NCBI RefSeq assembly: GCF_046592965.1
Contig: NZ_JBISBV010000001.1
Coordinates: forward strand, 310,001-374,000
Direction of reading: 5' to 3'
Origin: Marivita sp046592965
GTDB taxonomy: Bacteria > Pseudomonadota > Alphaproteobacteria > Rhodobacterales > Rhodobacteraceae
Length of the DNA stretch: 64,000 nt
Shown: positions 1 to 8,542 of the stretch, piece by piece
Layout of the letters: every line of letters starts with the position of its first letter
How positions within the stretch are numbered: position 1 is the first letter of the stretch
Translations under genes and position numbers: made by a program
The notes under the pieces: model-generated
Told to the model about the DNA's origin: nothing
Seen by the model: the letters and a program-made list of their open reading frames with translations, nothing else
The model's database searches: none

Positions 1-2
1 GC

Positions 3-458
3 GATCTCTCCCATTTGGTCGATATCTCGACGGTCGCGCGCATCGCGAGCGTCTTGTTTGCAGTGACGGTCATCGTATTGGTTTTGTTCTGGCTTCATGC
101 GCGGTTCATTTTCTGGCCGATCCGCAAGAAAGCATTCAACTTCTGGATCAACTTGCCTTTGTTCGACCCGACCTCTGGCCGCGATGTGCTGTTTCGGCTG
201 AAGCGAGATGCACATGTTAACCTCGCCTTAGGATTTCTTCTGCCATTCCTGATCCCAGCATTGTTGCAGTGGAGCTTGGGCGCGTTCGACGCGGCGCTGT
301 TGGCTGTGCCTGTCGTAGTGATCTGGATACTGTGCGCATGGGCGTTTTTGCCACTGACATTGATGATGCGCGGCATTGCCTTGTTTCGCGTCGCGGCTCT
401 GGTCGAGGAAAAGAGACGCCGCGCCTACGCGCAGGACGACGAGTTGCAAATCGCCTGA
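3..458 (+). CDS. Hypothetical integral membrane protein, 5'-partial
   Basis: I do not recognise a named family. The frame is open to the window edge, so the true start is probably upstream; the first candidate inside the window is TTG at 15. It shows an N-terminal hydrophobic helix, a basic stretch (WPIRKK) and a longer hydrophobic region at about residues 70-120 of the visible part that could form two helices, then a charged tail (EEKRRR). This suggests a small inner-membrane protein. It lies in the same direction as the phosphatase-like gene and leuB, which may be co-transcribed. Function unknown. Confidence 0.6.
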   Translation, partial: DLSHLVDISTVARIASVLFAVTVIVLVLFWLHARFIFWPIRKKAFNFWINLPLFDPTSGRDVLFRLKRDAHVNLALGFLLPFLIPALLQWSLGAFDAALLAVPVVVIWILCAWAFLPLTLMMRGIALFRVAALVEEKRRRAYAQDDELQIA

Positions 459-478
459 TCCTGCTTTTGGCCGCGCTG

Positions 479-1441
479 ATGACAAGCGCCTCAGTTACGT
501 TTGCGCAGGAATTGCGACTGGCATTGTGGCATGTGCCACTGTCGCGCGACGGGCCGGGGCTGCTGCTGCGCGATCTGCAAAAACGCGATCCTGAACTGGC
601 GGCGCTGGCCGCGGCGCTGAACAATGCGGATGCGGATGTCATCGTGTTGACCAAATTCGATTACGACGCAGCAGGTGCTGCGTTGGCGGCCTTTGTCGAA
701 ATGCTTGGTGGAGGCTATGACTTCACGCTGCCTCTGCGTCCCAATTCCGGGATCGCAACCGACTTTGACGCCGACGCCGACGGGCGTCTTGGCGAACCCG
801 AGGATGCTCAGGCCTACGGACGGTTTCCGGGGCAGGAGGGGTTGGCCGTGCTGTCTCGTTACCCGATCCACCTCGAGGGAGTGCGTTCATACAATCAGTT
901 GCTTTGGAGCGAAATTCCCGGCTCGCACATGTCTCGCGAGGATGCCGGATATGGCGCGCAGCGGCTGTCTAGCGGCGGGCATTGGGTGGTGCCGGTCAAC
1001 GTGGCAGAGAACGCAGAGGCGCCGCGTTACCTGTCCCTGATGATCGGCCATGCCGGCGCGCCGGTGTTTGACGGCCCCGAAGATCGCAACGGGCGGCGTA
1101 ACTTTGATGAGTTGCGATTGTGGGAACAGATCATGGATGGCGTTCACGGTCCTCCACTCGGCGCGCCCTTGGTGTTCATGGCGAACTCCAATCTCGACCC
1201 CGACCGTGGCGAGGGATATCGCGGGGCGATGGGGCGATTTCTGTCGCGACCGGATTTGCAAGATCCTCTGCCGCGCCAGCCGACGGCCCATTGGGACGAC
1301 CCAGGTGCGATGCGCGTGTCCTATCTCTTGCCGTCGCGCGATCTGACCTTGCGCGATGCGAGGGTCTGGCCAGTGATGCCGGAGCAGGATCACAGTCTGA
1401 TCACTGTCGACATCGTCGTGCCAGATCCGCCGTTGCCTTGA
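479..1441 (+). CDS. Endonuclease/exonuclease/phosphatase-family protein, probably secreted
   Basis: The mature part reads as an EEP-fold protein. It has ADVIVLTKFDYD near the N-terminus, a central MANSNLDPDRG segment (the N-x-D motif of the fold) and a C-terminal EQDHSLITVDI containing the D-H pair expected of these metal-dependent phosphoesterases. The substrate cannot be told. The start is uncertain: the first in-frame ATG (479) leaves only part of a signal peptide (ending SVTFAQ), while the in-frame codons from about 452 also encode hydrophobic residues. A non-ATG start such as TTG at 467, or a start overlapping the previous gene, is therefore possible. Followed closely by leuB. Confidence 0.7.
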   Translation: MTSASVTFAQELRLALWHVPLSRDGPGLLLRDLQKRDPELAALAAALNNADADVIVLTKFDYDAAGAALAAFVEMLGGGYDFTLPLRPNSGIATDFDADADGRLGEPEDAQAYGRFPGQEGLAVLSRYPIHLEGVRSYNQLLWSEIPGSHMSREDAGYGAQRLSSGGHWVVPVNVAENAEAPRYLSLMIGHAGAPVFDGPEDRNGRRNFDELRLWEQIMDGVHGPPLGAPLVFMANSNLDPDRGEGYRGAMGRFLSRPDLQDPLPRQPTAHWDDPGAMRVSYLLPSRDLTLRDARVWPVMPEQDHSLITVDIVVPDPPLP

Positions 1442-1496
1442 CCAACCGGCTTTGCGGGGCTAGGCGAAACGCAAACCAGATGTTCAAAGGAACCCC

Positions 1497-2606
1497 ATGA
1501 TGAGCAACGCTTCGCTTCTGATTTTGCCCGGTGACGGGATTGGCCCCGAGGTGATGACCGAGGTGCGCAAGGTTATCGACTGGTACGGTGCCAAGCGCGA
1601 TCTCAATTTCGACGTGAGCGAGGATCTTGTCGGTGGGGCGGCCTATGACAGGCATGGAACGCCTCTGCACGACGATACGATGGCCAAGGCTCAAGAGGTT
1701 GACGCGGTCTTGCTGGGGGCCGTAGGCGGACCGAAGTACGACGCGCTCGATTTCAGTGTAAAGCCTGAACGGGGACTGTTGCGGTTGCGCAAGGAGATGG
1801 ACCTGTTCGCCAACCTGCGCCCGGCGCAGTGCTTTGATGCATTGGCCGATTTTTCTTCACTCAAGAAAGACGTGGTTGCCGGGCTCGATATCATGATCGT
1901 GCGCGAACTTACGTCAGGCATCTATTTCGGAGAGCCGCGCGGCATCTTCAACGAAGGCAATGAACGGGTTGGCATCAACACCCAGCGCTACACTGAAAGC
2001 GAAATTGACCGCGTCGCGCGTTCTGCGTTCGAGCTTGCGCGGCGGCGTGGCAACAAGGTCTGCTCGATGGAAAAGGCCAACGTCATGGAATCAGGTATTC
2101 TGTGGCGAGAGGTCGTGCAGAAGGTGCATGACGAGGATTACCCGGATGTCGAGCTGAGCCACATGTATGCCGACGCTGGTGCCATGCAGTTGTGCCGCTG
2201 GCCCAAGCAGTTCGACGTGATCGTGACCGACAACCTGTTCGGCGATCTTCTATCGGACGCGGCGGCGATGCTGACCGGATCCTTGGGCATGTTGCCGTCT
2301 GCGAGCCTTGGCTCTCCGATGGAAAACGGTCGCCCCAAAGCGCTTTATGAACCGGTTCACGGGTCCGCGCCCGATATCGCGGGCCAGGGCAAGGCCAACC
2401 CGATTGCCTGCATTCTCAGCTTCGCGATGGCGCTGCGCTATTCCTTCGATCAGGGCGATGAAGCCGCGCGGCTCGAGGCGGCGATCGAGACCGTTCTGGC
2501 CGATGGTGCACGCACGGCAGACCTCATGGGCCCGGAAGACGGCACACCGATGTCCACGTCCGAGATGGGCGATGCGATCATCTCAGCGCTTGACGCCAGC
2601 CTGTAA
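1497..2606 (+). CDS. leuB: 3-isopropylmalate dehydrogenase
   Basis: Oxidises and decarboxylates (2R,3S)-3-isopropylmalate to 2-oxoisocaproate with NAD in leucine synthesis (cytosol). The 369-residue length is normal. It opens with LLILPGDGIGPEV, has the substrate-binding LRKEMDLFANLRP and RELTSGIYFG segments, and carries the isocitrate/isopropylmalate dehydrogenase signature NLFGDLLSDAAAMLTGSLG, then EPVHGSAPDIAG for NAD binding. Two ATGs stand in tandem at 1497 and 1500 behind an AAGGA ribosome site. leuC and leuD are not in the window and may lie upstream. Confidence 0.97.
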   Translation: MMSNASLLILPGDGIGPEVMTEVRKVIDWYGAKRDLNFDVSEDLVGGAAYDRHGTPLHDDTMAKAQEVDAVLLGAVGGPKYDALDFSVKPERGLLRLRKEMDLFANLRPAQCFDALADFSSLKKDVVAGLDIMIVRELTSGIYFGEPRGIFNEGNERVGINTQRYTESEIDRVARSAFELARRRGNKVCSMEKANVMESGILWREVVQKVHDEDYPDVELSHMYADAGAMQLCRWPKQFDVIVTDNLFGDLLSDAAAMLTGSLGMLPSASLGSPMENGRPKALYEPVHGSAPDIAGQGKANPIACILSFAMALRYSFDQGDEAARLEAAIETVLADGARTADLMGPEDGTPMSTSEMGDAIISALDASL

Positions 2607-2621
2607 CGCTAGGGGCCAGTG

Positions 2622-3599
2622 ATGTCATCGAACGTCAAAGGTGCATTGCTGGCCCTTTTTGCCTTCGGGTTGTTTTCGACCCACGACATTTTCATCAAGA
2701 CGCTTGGCGCGCATTATTCACCCGTCCAGATCGTGTTTTTCAGCGTTCTGCTGAGCTTTCCCTTGGCGACGATCATGCTTATGCGCGACGCCAAGCCCGG
2801 AACCCTTCTTCCGGTGCATCCGTGGTGGATGGCGGTGCGCACGCTGGGCGGCGTTATATCAGGAGTGTCGGCATTTTACGCCTTTGCGCATCTGCCGCTC
2901 ACTCAGACCTACGCCATCTTGTTCGCCACGCCGATCCTGATCACCGTATTGTCGATCCCGATCCTCGGCGAAACAGTGCGTGTGCAACGCTGGTTGGCGG
3001 TTATCGTGGGTTTGGCAGGTGTGATGGTCGTGCTCCGGCCTGGCTCGACGGATCTCACTCTGGGCCATGCGGCTGCCATTGCGGCGGCCTTTGCCGGAGC
3101 CTTCGCGTCAATCGTTGTGCGCAAGATCGGTGCCGAAGAACGAACGCTCGTGATGCTGTTGTACCCGATGATGGGCAACTTCATCGTGATGGGAGCAGCG
3201 CTGGGGTTCGTCTACAAACCCATGCCAGTCGAACATCTGGGAATGCTGGCGATCATCTCAATCCTGGCATGGATCGCGGCGCGCTTCATCATTGCGTCCT
3301 ACCGCACCGGTGAGGCTGCGATTGTCGCGCCGATGCAATATTCGCAGATTCTCTGGGCGACGGTCTATGGTCTGATCTTTTTCGGCGAAACGCCCGACGT
3401 CTATACGATGGTCGGTGCCGGCATCATCATCTTGTCGGGCGTGTTCATCGTGTTCCGTGAAAGTCGGGTCGGTGCGTCACGCAATACACCCGTGTTGCGT
3501 ACCCGCACCCGCATCGGCACTCCATCGACCTTGCGGTTGAGCGGGTTGATGACCTCGGGGCGCTTTCGCGACAAGGACAAGCCAAAGCCCGACGCCTAG
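2622..3599 (+). CDS. DMT-superfamily (EamA) transporter
   Basis: About ten predicted transmembrane helices in two EamA repeats (roughly residues 5-140 and 150-285). The end of repeat 1 has the typical LTQTYAILFATPILITVLS, and repeat 2 has VAPMQYSQILWATVYGLIFFGE. These inner-membrane proteins usually export metabolites or amino acids; the substrate cannot be inferred. The C-terminus has a basic cytosolic tail rich in R and T. The ATG at 2622 follows AGGGG at good spacing, although GTG at 2619 would also work. It lies 15 bases after leuB and is probably co-transcribed with it. Confidence 0.85.
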   Translation: MSSNVKGALLALFAFGLFSTHDIFIKTLGAHYSPVQIVFFSVLLSFPLATIMLMRDAKPGTLLPVHPWWMAVRTLGGVISGVSAFYAFAHLPLTQTYAILFATPILITVLSIPILGETVRVQRWLAVIVGLAGVMVVLRPGSTDLTLGHAAAIAAAFAGAFASIVVRKIGAEERTLVMLLYPMMGNFIVMGAALGFVYKPMPVEHLGMLAIISILAWIAARFIIASYRTGEAAIVAPMQYSQILWATVYGLIFFGETPDVYTMVGAGIIILSGVFIVFRESRVGASRNTPVLRTRTRIGTPSTLRLSGLMTSGRFRDKDKPKPDA

Positions 3600-3600
3600 A

Positions 3601-3635
3601 GTTTTGCAACCGCTGGCCGGCCAGTCTTGCAAAAC
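3601..3635. repeat. Long imperfect inverted repeat after the DMT gene
   Basis: GTTTTGCAA (3601-3609) pairs with TTGCAAAAC (3627-3635). Inside lies a perfect 12-base palindrome CTGGCCGGCCAG (3613-3624), separated from the outer arms by a small internal loop. It begins one base after the DMT stop codon. It could act as a terminator protecting the tRNA gene, but no U-tract follows, so a protein-binding site cannot be excluded. Confidence 0.5.
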
Positions 3636-3681
3636 AAGGCTTGTCAAAGCCGCGGCTGCGCAGTACTCCGGCGCACACGGT

Positions 3682-3758
3682 CGGGCTGTAGCGCAGCCTG
3701 GTAGCGCACCTGCTTCGGGAGCAGGGGGTCGGAGGTTCGAATCCTCTCAGCCCGACCA
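3682..3758 (+). tRNA. tRNA-Pro (CGG anticodon)
   Basis: A 77-base cloverleaf. The acceptor arm CGGGCTG pairs with CAGCCCG, and the gene-encoded CCA is at 3756-3758. The anticodon stem CCTGC/GCAGG encloses the loop TTCGGGA, giving anticodon CGG (reads CCG proline codons). The T-loop GGTTCGAATCC is canonical. It stands alone between the DMT gene and the PIG-L gene. Confidence 0.96.
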
Positions 3759-3828
3759 ATTCTTAACCTTCGATCAGTATCATCAGCGCCCCAAAGCGGG
3801 AATCGCTCGGCCTTCTGGTCAGCGCGAT

Positions 3829-6162
3829 CTAGGTCCGCGGTGCGATCAGATTTGCCATCAGGCGAAATGCGCCGGGGACGAGGTTGGCCATCTGGTGATG
3901 CAGGATCAGGCTGCAATGCGTATGGCGGCCCTTGCCAATCTCGGCTGTCACAAGCGCGCCTTTCAAGGGCTCCTCTTCCGGGTCTGACATGGACAGAAGC
4001 GGCACAAAGGCCGCATCCCAGCTCTTGGCAAAATAAAGACCGCGTTCCTTGACCCAGCCCTCCCAATCGTCTGCCGTGATTTCATTCGGAGTTTGCAAGA
4101 TCGGATGGTATTGCAACTGTGTCACCTCGGCCTGAGCGTCCGTCACGCGCCAGCGCAGCGAAGGCTGGCCAATCTCGAGCCGTTCGGGCGGTACTGCGTC
4201 CGGGTCCCAGTTATCACAAGGCCGGTGATAGAGCGTCAAAAGTGTGCCGCCGTCGCGCACCCATGTGTGCAGGCGCGGCATCTCGCTGACCAAGCCGTCG
4301 CGGAACCGCAAGGCAAAGATGCCGATGACGATGGTGTCAAACTCCGCCAACGCGCGTTCGCTGTTGATCTGGTCATCCGTCAGGTCGGTAACATCGGCCC
4401 CCATCGCACTAAGCCAATGCGCGACACCATCGTGGCCACTGCCGATATAGCCGACCTTTCCTTCCGGTACGGCTACGTCCAAAACACGCACGCGCAAGGC
4501 CGCCGGATTGGCGAAAGCTGTGGGGTCGATATGCTCATACGCGATCCGCCGTTCGGTCATGGCCGGATAGGGGCCGACGAATAATGGCAGCGTGTAAAGA
4601 CCAGGCGCGGTGTCCTTGGGGAGGGTCACTCTCACGCCGCCTTCGCAAACGTCGCTTTTCCAGTTTTCCGGCAGATCGAACGTCACTTTGTTGCCTGCCG
4701 GGCTGACATCTCCGATCGCGATCGTCAGGGCGCGCTGATCCGTGTTGAGGTTTACCAAAGCCGAATCCGGGGCCATGAAGGCCACGCGATCAGGAAGCAT
4801 CACCGGCGGTTCGCGCATGGGCAGGGCGACGCTGGTTGTCCCAAACGTCAGCGACAGGCAAGGAGCCGGCGGGTTGGCCGGGTCATATTCGGTGCGATAG
4901 GGATCGGTGACATTGGCGGCGCGCGTGGTCGTTAGCTCATCGTCCTCGTGTTGCCAGCCGACCGGCAGATCAAGCGTGAGCGTCGCGTCGGCCGCATCGC
5001 CGGGATCGAATTCAACGGTCAGCGGCGTGCTGTCACCGGGGCGCAGCCAGGTGGCGTCTGTGTGTGCGCTCGCCTCTATGCCGAGGGCAAGGCGCAGGAC
5101 ATGGGACAGTTGCGTTTCCTTGTCGCTCAGCCGGTGCTCGATCTCCGGCGGGCAGTCGTCAAGGACGCGTTGCACGTGTCTCAGTGCGGTTTGCGCGGTT
5201 GCGGCCATGTGGGTGAAGTTGGGAAAAGCAGACACTGTTTCGGTGATATAGCCATGCGCGGCAAGCAGGTCTTCGCGCAGGTCAGGGGCCAATTCGACCA
5301 GATCGGCCAACGTTTGCGGCAAGCCGGAGGTCAGTGCGGTATCCGGCCCGCTCACATGGGTCTGCGCCAGATGCAGCGGCCAATCGGGGCCGGGGCCAGC
5401 GGGAACCCAGCGTCCCATGCCCTGCGTGCGGTGCGCGGCGCGCGACATCTGGCCAATGCGCGCATAGCTCCAGCCGCTGACCGGATCCTTGCCCGCACCA
5501 TCCACGGTGAGGGTCGTTTCAGGGGGCGGCAGATCGTCGTCATACGCCTGCCCCGCGCCGGACCATGCGGGCAGGTAAAGCTTGCTGATCTGCCAGACAG
5601 GTAGATTTGACGAAAACTCTGGGTCGGCGGCAGCCTGCATCACCTCTATGGCAGCCTGCGTCATGGCGCGGTGGTGGCCGTGCTGACCGGGCACGTCAAG
5701 AAATGTCGGAAGAAGGATATCGGGGCGGTCAATGCGGATGATCTCGACAAAACGATGCAGCAAGTGATCGCGGTCCCAGATCTCCATCGTTTCATCACCG
5801 CTCTTGGAGAAACGGAAATCGGTGATCGTGTCGTCGGGAGAGGTGCCGAGCCAGTAAAGCCGCATGTTGAGTAGGTCGCAGGCGCGCTCCATCTCGCGTG
5901 TGCGCAACGCCCCAAGAGCGGGGCCGTTCTCGGTGCCGATATCGTTTTGTCCGCCTTCGCCGCGGGTGGAGCACGCATAGCTGAGGCTGATTCCGTCGCG
6001 CAGTGCGACCGCGGCAAGCAGCGCGGTGGTTTCGTCGTCAGGATGCGCCCCGCTGTTCATCAGGCGCACCACGGAGGTCAGCGGACGCAGCGCCCACCAG
6101 AGATCGAGCACACGAGGGCGCATCCGGGTCTCGTTCAGACGGGTTTGGTCGGGGGTGGACAT
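3829..6162 (-). CDS. PIG-L family deacetylase with C-terminal amidotransferase-like domain
   Basis: A 777-residue protein. The N-terminal domain is a LmbE/PIG-L zinc-dependent N-acetylglucosamine-type deacetylase: HPDDE at residues 40-44, STRGEGGQND, and the second metal site in GQHGHHRAM. The middle looks like beta-rich linker domains. The C-terminal part (VGYIGSGHDG to LYHRPCDNWDP) resembles a ThuA/class I glutamine-amidotransferase-like fold. The start at 6162 is chosen because GAGG precedes it; the frame runs upstream to 6285 without a better start. It is divergent from the sugar-type ABC operon, suggesting that it deacetylates an imported or salvaged amino-sugar derivative. The substrate is inference. 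Confidence 0.85.
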   Translation of the reverse strand: MSTPDQTRLNETRMRPRVLDLWWALRPLTSVVRLMNSGAHPDDETTALLAAVALRDGISLSYACSTRGEGGQNDIGTENGPALGALRTREMERACDLLNMRLYWLGTSPDDTITDFRFSKSGDETMEIWDRDHLLHRFVEIIRIDRPDILLPTFLDVPGQHGHHRAMTQAAIEVMQAAADPEFSSNLPVWQISKLYLPAWSGAGQAYDDDLPPPETTLTVDGAGKDPVSGWSYARIGQMSRAAHRTQGMGRWVPAGPGPDWPLHLAQTHVSGPDTALTSGLPQTLADLVELAPDLREDLLAAHGYITETVSAFPNFTHMAATAQTALRHVQRVLDDCPPEIEHRLSDKETQLSHVLRLALGIEASAHTDATWLRPGDSTPLTVEFDPGDAADATLTLDLPVGWQHEDDELTTTRAANVTDPYRTEYDPANPPAPCLSLTFGTTSVALPMREPPVMLPDRVAFMAPDSALVNLNTDQRALTIAIGDVSPAGNKVTFDLPENWKSDVCEGGVRVTLPKDTAPGLYTLPLFVGPYPAMTERRIAYEHIDPTAFANPAALRVRVLDVAVPEGKVGYIGSGHDGVAHWLSAMGADVTDLTDDQINSERALAEFDTIVIGIFALRFRDGLVSEMPRLHTWVRDGGTLLTLYHRPCDNWDPDAVPPERLEIGQPSLRWRVTDAQAEVTQLQYHPILQTPNEITADDWEGWVKERGLYFAKSWDAAFVPLLSMSDPEEEPLKGALVTAEIGKGRHTHCSLILHHQMANLVPGAFRLMANLIAPRT

Positions 6163-6332
6163 TGCATACCTCGCAGCGTCAGGGACGATTTCAGGATCGG
6201 TCAGGCGCGCGGCGATTGCAACCGACGGCTCGCGCATATCGCTCGATCTGCGAAAAACCGGGTTTGGGGTTGGCAGCGGGCGCATTCAGCATAGAGTGAG
6301 ATCAGCTATTTTGTCCGAACAGGGAGGGTTCA

Positions 6333-7589
6333 ATGACATATTTCAAGCTCAAGACAATGGCCGTCGCCAGTGCTGCTGCACTTCTGGCCAACAGTGCAAG
6401 CGCGGTAGAGATCGAATACTGGCAGTATTTCTTTGATGCGCGCGTCGCCGCGATGGAAACGCTGATCGAGAATTTTCAGGAGGCAAACCCCGATATCACG
6501 GTCAAGATGACCCATTTTCCCTATGCCGACTACCGCACCAAGGTCGCCGCCGCGATTCCGGCGGGTGAGGGGCCGGACGTCGTGCAGCTGTTTTATGGCT
6601 GGCTGAATGACTACGTCGCCGCCGAGTTGATCCAGCCTTTGCCCGCAGACGTGTTTCCCGCCGACAAGATCGACGCGGAGTTCTTTCCGATGGTGCAGGC
6701 GATGAAGGAGGGCGATCAATACTGGGCGTTGCCGACAGCGGTTCGCTCGCTGGCGCTGTTTTACAATGAACGCCTGATGGAAGAAGCCGGAGTCGAACCA
6801 CCTACCACGCTCGACGAATTGATGACCGCCGCCAAGGCAATGACCAAGCGCGACGGCGCAGGGAACCTCACGCAAGTGGGTCTGACCGCCGGAATGACGG
6901 CGCAGGACCACCACTGGTGGCGCGAAGGTCTGGTGCGCCAGTTCGGCGGCGAACCTTATACCGACGACTACAAGACGGTGAATTACAATTCGGAGGCCGG
7001 TCTTGAGGCGCTGAAATACTACACCAGCCTGTTCATGGGCGATGACGCGGTCACCTCGGTCGGGTTCATGGACGAGCCGCAGGCGGCCTTCAAGGCGGGA
7101 CGTGCCGGGATGCATATTGACGGTTCGTTCCGCATAGGCGCGCTGGATGACACGCGCGGGCTCAAGTGGGGAGTGACCGAGTTGCCCGCAAACGATGATG
7201 GCATGCGCTCAAACTACTCATCCTACTGGGTCAACGCGATCACCTCCAAGGCCGAGGGCGAAAAATATGACGCAGCGGTCAAGTTCATGGACTATATCAC
7301 CTCCGACGAGGCAATGCAGATCTGGCTCGATACGGTGGGTGAGCTTCCGGCGAAACCCTCGGTCGGGATGACGGACGAAAACGCCAACGACCCGGTGTTC
7401 GGCCCGTTCATTCGCGGTCTGGAATACGCACACACCACCAAGTTCGTGGATGAAAGCGCGCAGCGCCAGCAAATGGTCGAGATGGTAGAACGCATGACCC
7501 TGCAAGACATGAGCGCCGAAGACAGCCTGGCCAAGGCTGCCGAGGCAGAGCAGAAGATCCTCGACGATTACTACAACAGCGCGAACTGA
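6333..7589 (+). CDS. ABC transporter solute-binding protein (sugar type, family 1)
   Basis: Periplasmic binding protein of 418 residues. The signal peptide runs to about residue 24 (MTYFKLK, a hydrophobic core, then SASA before VEIEYWQYFF). It has the family-1 pattern: NFQEANPDITVKM near the N-terminus, then ALPTAVRSLALFYNERLMEEAG, AGRAGMHIDGSF and a helical C-terminus. Such proteins bind mono- or oligosaccharides or glycerol phosphates; the exact ligand is not readable. It is first gene of an operon with two permeases, a lyase paralogue and an ATPase. An RNA hairpin separates it from the permeases. Confidence 0.92.
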   Translation: MTYFKLKTMAVASAAALLANSASAVEIEYWQYFFDARVAAMETLIENFQEANPDITVKMTHFPYADYRTKVAAAIPAGEGPDVVQLFYGWLNDYVAAELIQPLPADVFPADKIDAEFFPMVQAMKEGDQYWALPTAVRSLALFYNERLMEEAGVEPPTTLDELMTAAKAMTKRDGAGNLTQVGLTAGMTAQDHHWWREGLVRQFGGEPYTDDYKTVNYNSEAGLEALKYYTSLFMGDDAVTSVGFMDEPQAAFKAGRAGMHIDGSFRIGALDDTRGLKWGVTELPANDDGMRSNYSSYWVNAITSKAEGEKYDAAVKFMDYITSDEAMQIWLDTVGELPAKPSVGMTDENANDPVFGPFIRGLEYAHTTKFVDESAQRQQMVEMVERMTLQDMSAEDSLAKAAEAEQKILDDYYNSAN

Positions 7590-7604
7590 TCGCGACGTTC
7601 GCAA

Positions 7605-7632
7605 GCCCCGGCTTCACATCCAGAGCCGGGGC
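7605..7632 (+). terminator. Intercistronic hairpin between binding protein and permease
   Basis: GCCCCGGCT (7605-7613) pairs perfectly with AGCCGGGGC (7624-7632) across a 10-base loop, 15 bases after the binding-protein stop. It has no strong U-tract, so it probably acts as an attenuator or 3' mRNA stabiliser that favours the binding protein over the permeases. Confidence 0.7.
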
Positions 7633-7654
7633 GTTCTCATGTTCGGACACCGCC

Positions 7655-8542
7655 ATGTATCGCAACCTGACCATCCGACAGAAACAGATCGTTTGGGCCT
7701 GGGCCTTCCTGGCGCTGCCGATCCTGTTCTATTCGGTGATCCGGTTCTACCCAACCGGCAACGCGATCCTCATCAGCTTTCAGGAATGGAACCTCTTGGG
7801 AAGCCGGACATGGACGGGCCTTGATAACTACCAAAAGCTGTTTGCCGATCCTGTGTTCTGGAAGGTGTTCAGGAACACCTTTGTCTATCTGCTTCTCGGC
7901 ACACCGATCAGCCTGATCGTGTCGTTTGTGATCGCCTACCACCTTGATCAGGTGCGGTTCATGCACGGCTTTCTGCGGATGCTCTATTTCCTGCCATTCA
8001 TGACCAGCGCGGTGGCGATGGCTTGGGTCTGGCGCTGGTTTTACCAGCCGGTTCCGGTGGGGCTTTTCAACAACGCGCTGGCCAGCCTTGGCATCCCGCA
8101 ATTCCCGTTCCTTCAATCGACAACCTGGGCGCTGCCCGCGGTTCTTGCCCCGGCGGTCTGGGCGGGCTTGGGCTTTCAAGTGATCATCTTCATGGCCGGG
8201 CTGCGCGCCATACCGCGCAGCTATTACGAGGCCGCGCGCATCGACGGTGTGTCAAGCTGGACGGTGCTGTGGGAAATTACGCTGCCACTGTTGAAGCCGA
8301 CAATCGTGTTCATCGTGGTGTTTTCCTCCATCGGATTCCTGCGCATTTTCGACCATGTCTTCAACATGACGACGAACAATCCCGGCGGGCCGCTCAACAG
8401 CACCAAGCCTCTCGTGCTGATGATCTATGAGACCGCATTCAGTTCGTTCGACATGGGCTATGCGGCGGCGCAGACCGTGGTTCTGTTTCTTGTGCTGTTG
8501 GTTGTCAGCCTCGTGCAGCTTCGCATTCTGAGGGACAGCTAG
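7655..8542 (+). CDS. ABC sugar transporter permease, MalF type
   Basis: Inner-membrane permease of 295 residues with six predicted helices. It has the cytoplasmic EAA loop YYEAARIDGVSSWTVLWEIT that docks on the ATPase. The first helix is preceded by the short N-terminus MYRNLTIRQKQ, typical of MalF/UgpA-like subunits of carbohydrate importers. It ends directly against the next permease (stop 8542, start 8543). The substrate is set by the upstream binding protein and is unknown. Confidence 0.93.
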   Translation: MYRNLTIRQKQIVWAWAFLALPILFYSVIRFYPTGNAILISFQEWNLLGSRTWTGLDNYQKLFADPVFWKVFRNTFVYLLLGTPISLIVSFVIAYHLDQVRFMHGFLRMLYFLPFMTSAVAMAWVWRWFYQPVPVGLFNNALASLGIPQFPFLQSTTWALPAVLAPAVWAGLGFQVIIFMAGLRAIPRSYYEAARIDGVSSWTVLWEITLPLLKPTIVFIVVFSSIGFLRIFDHVFNMTTNNPGGPLNSTKPLVLMIYETAFSSFDMGYAAAQTVVLFLVLLVVSLVQLRILRDS

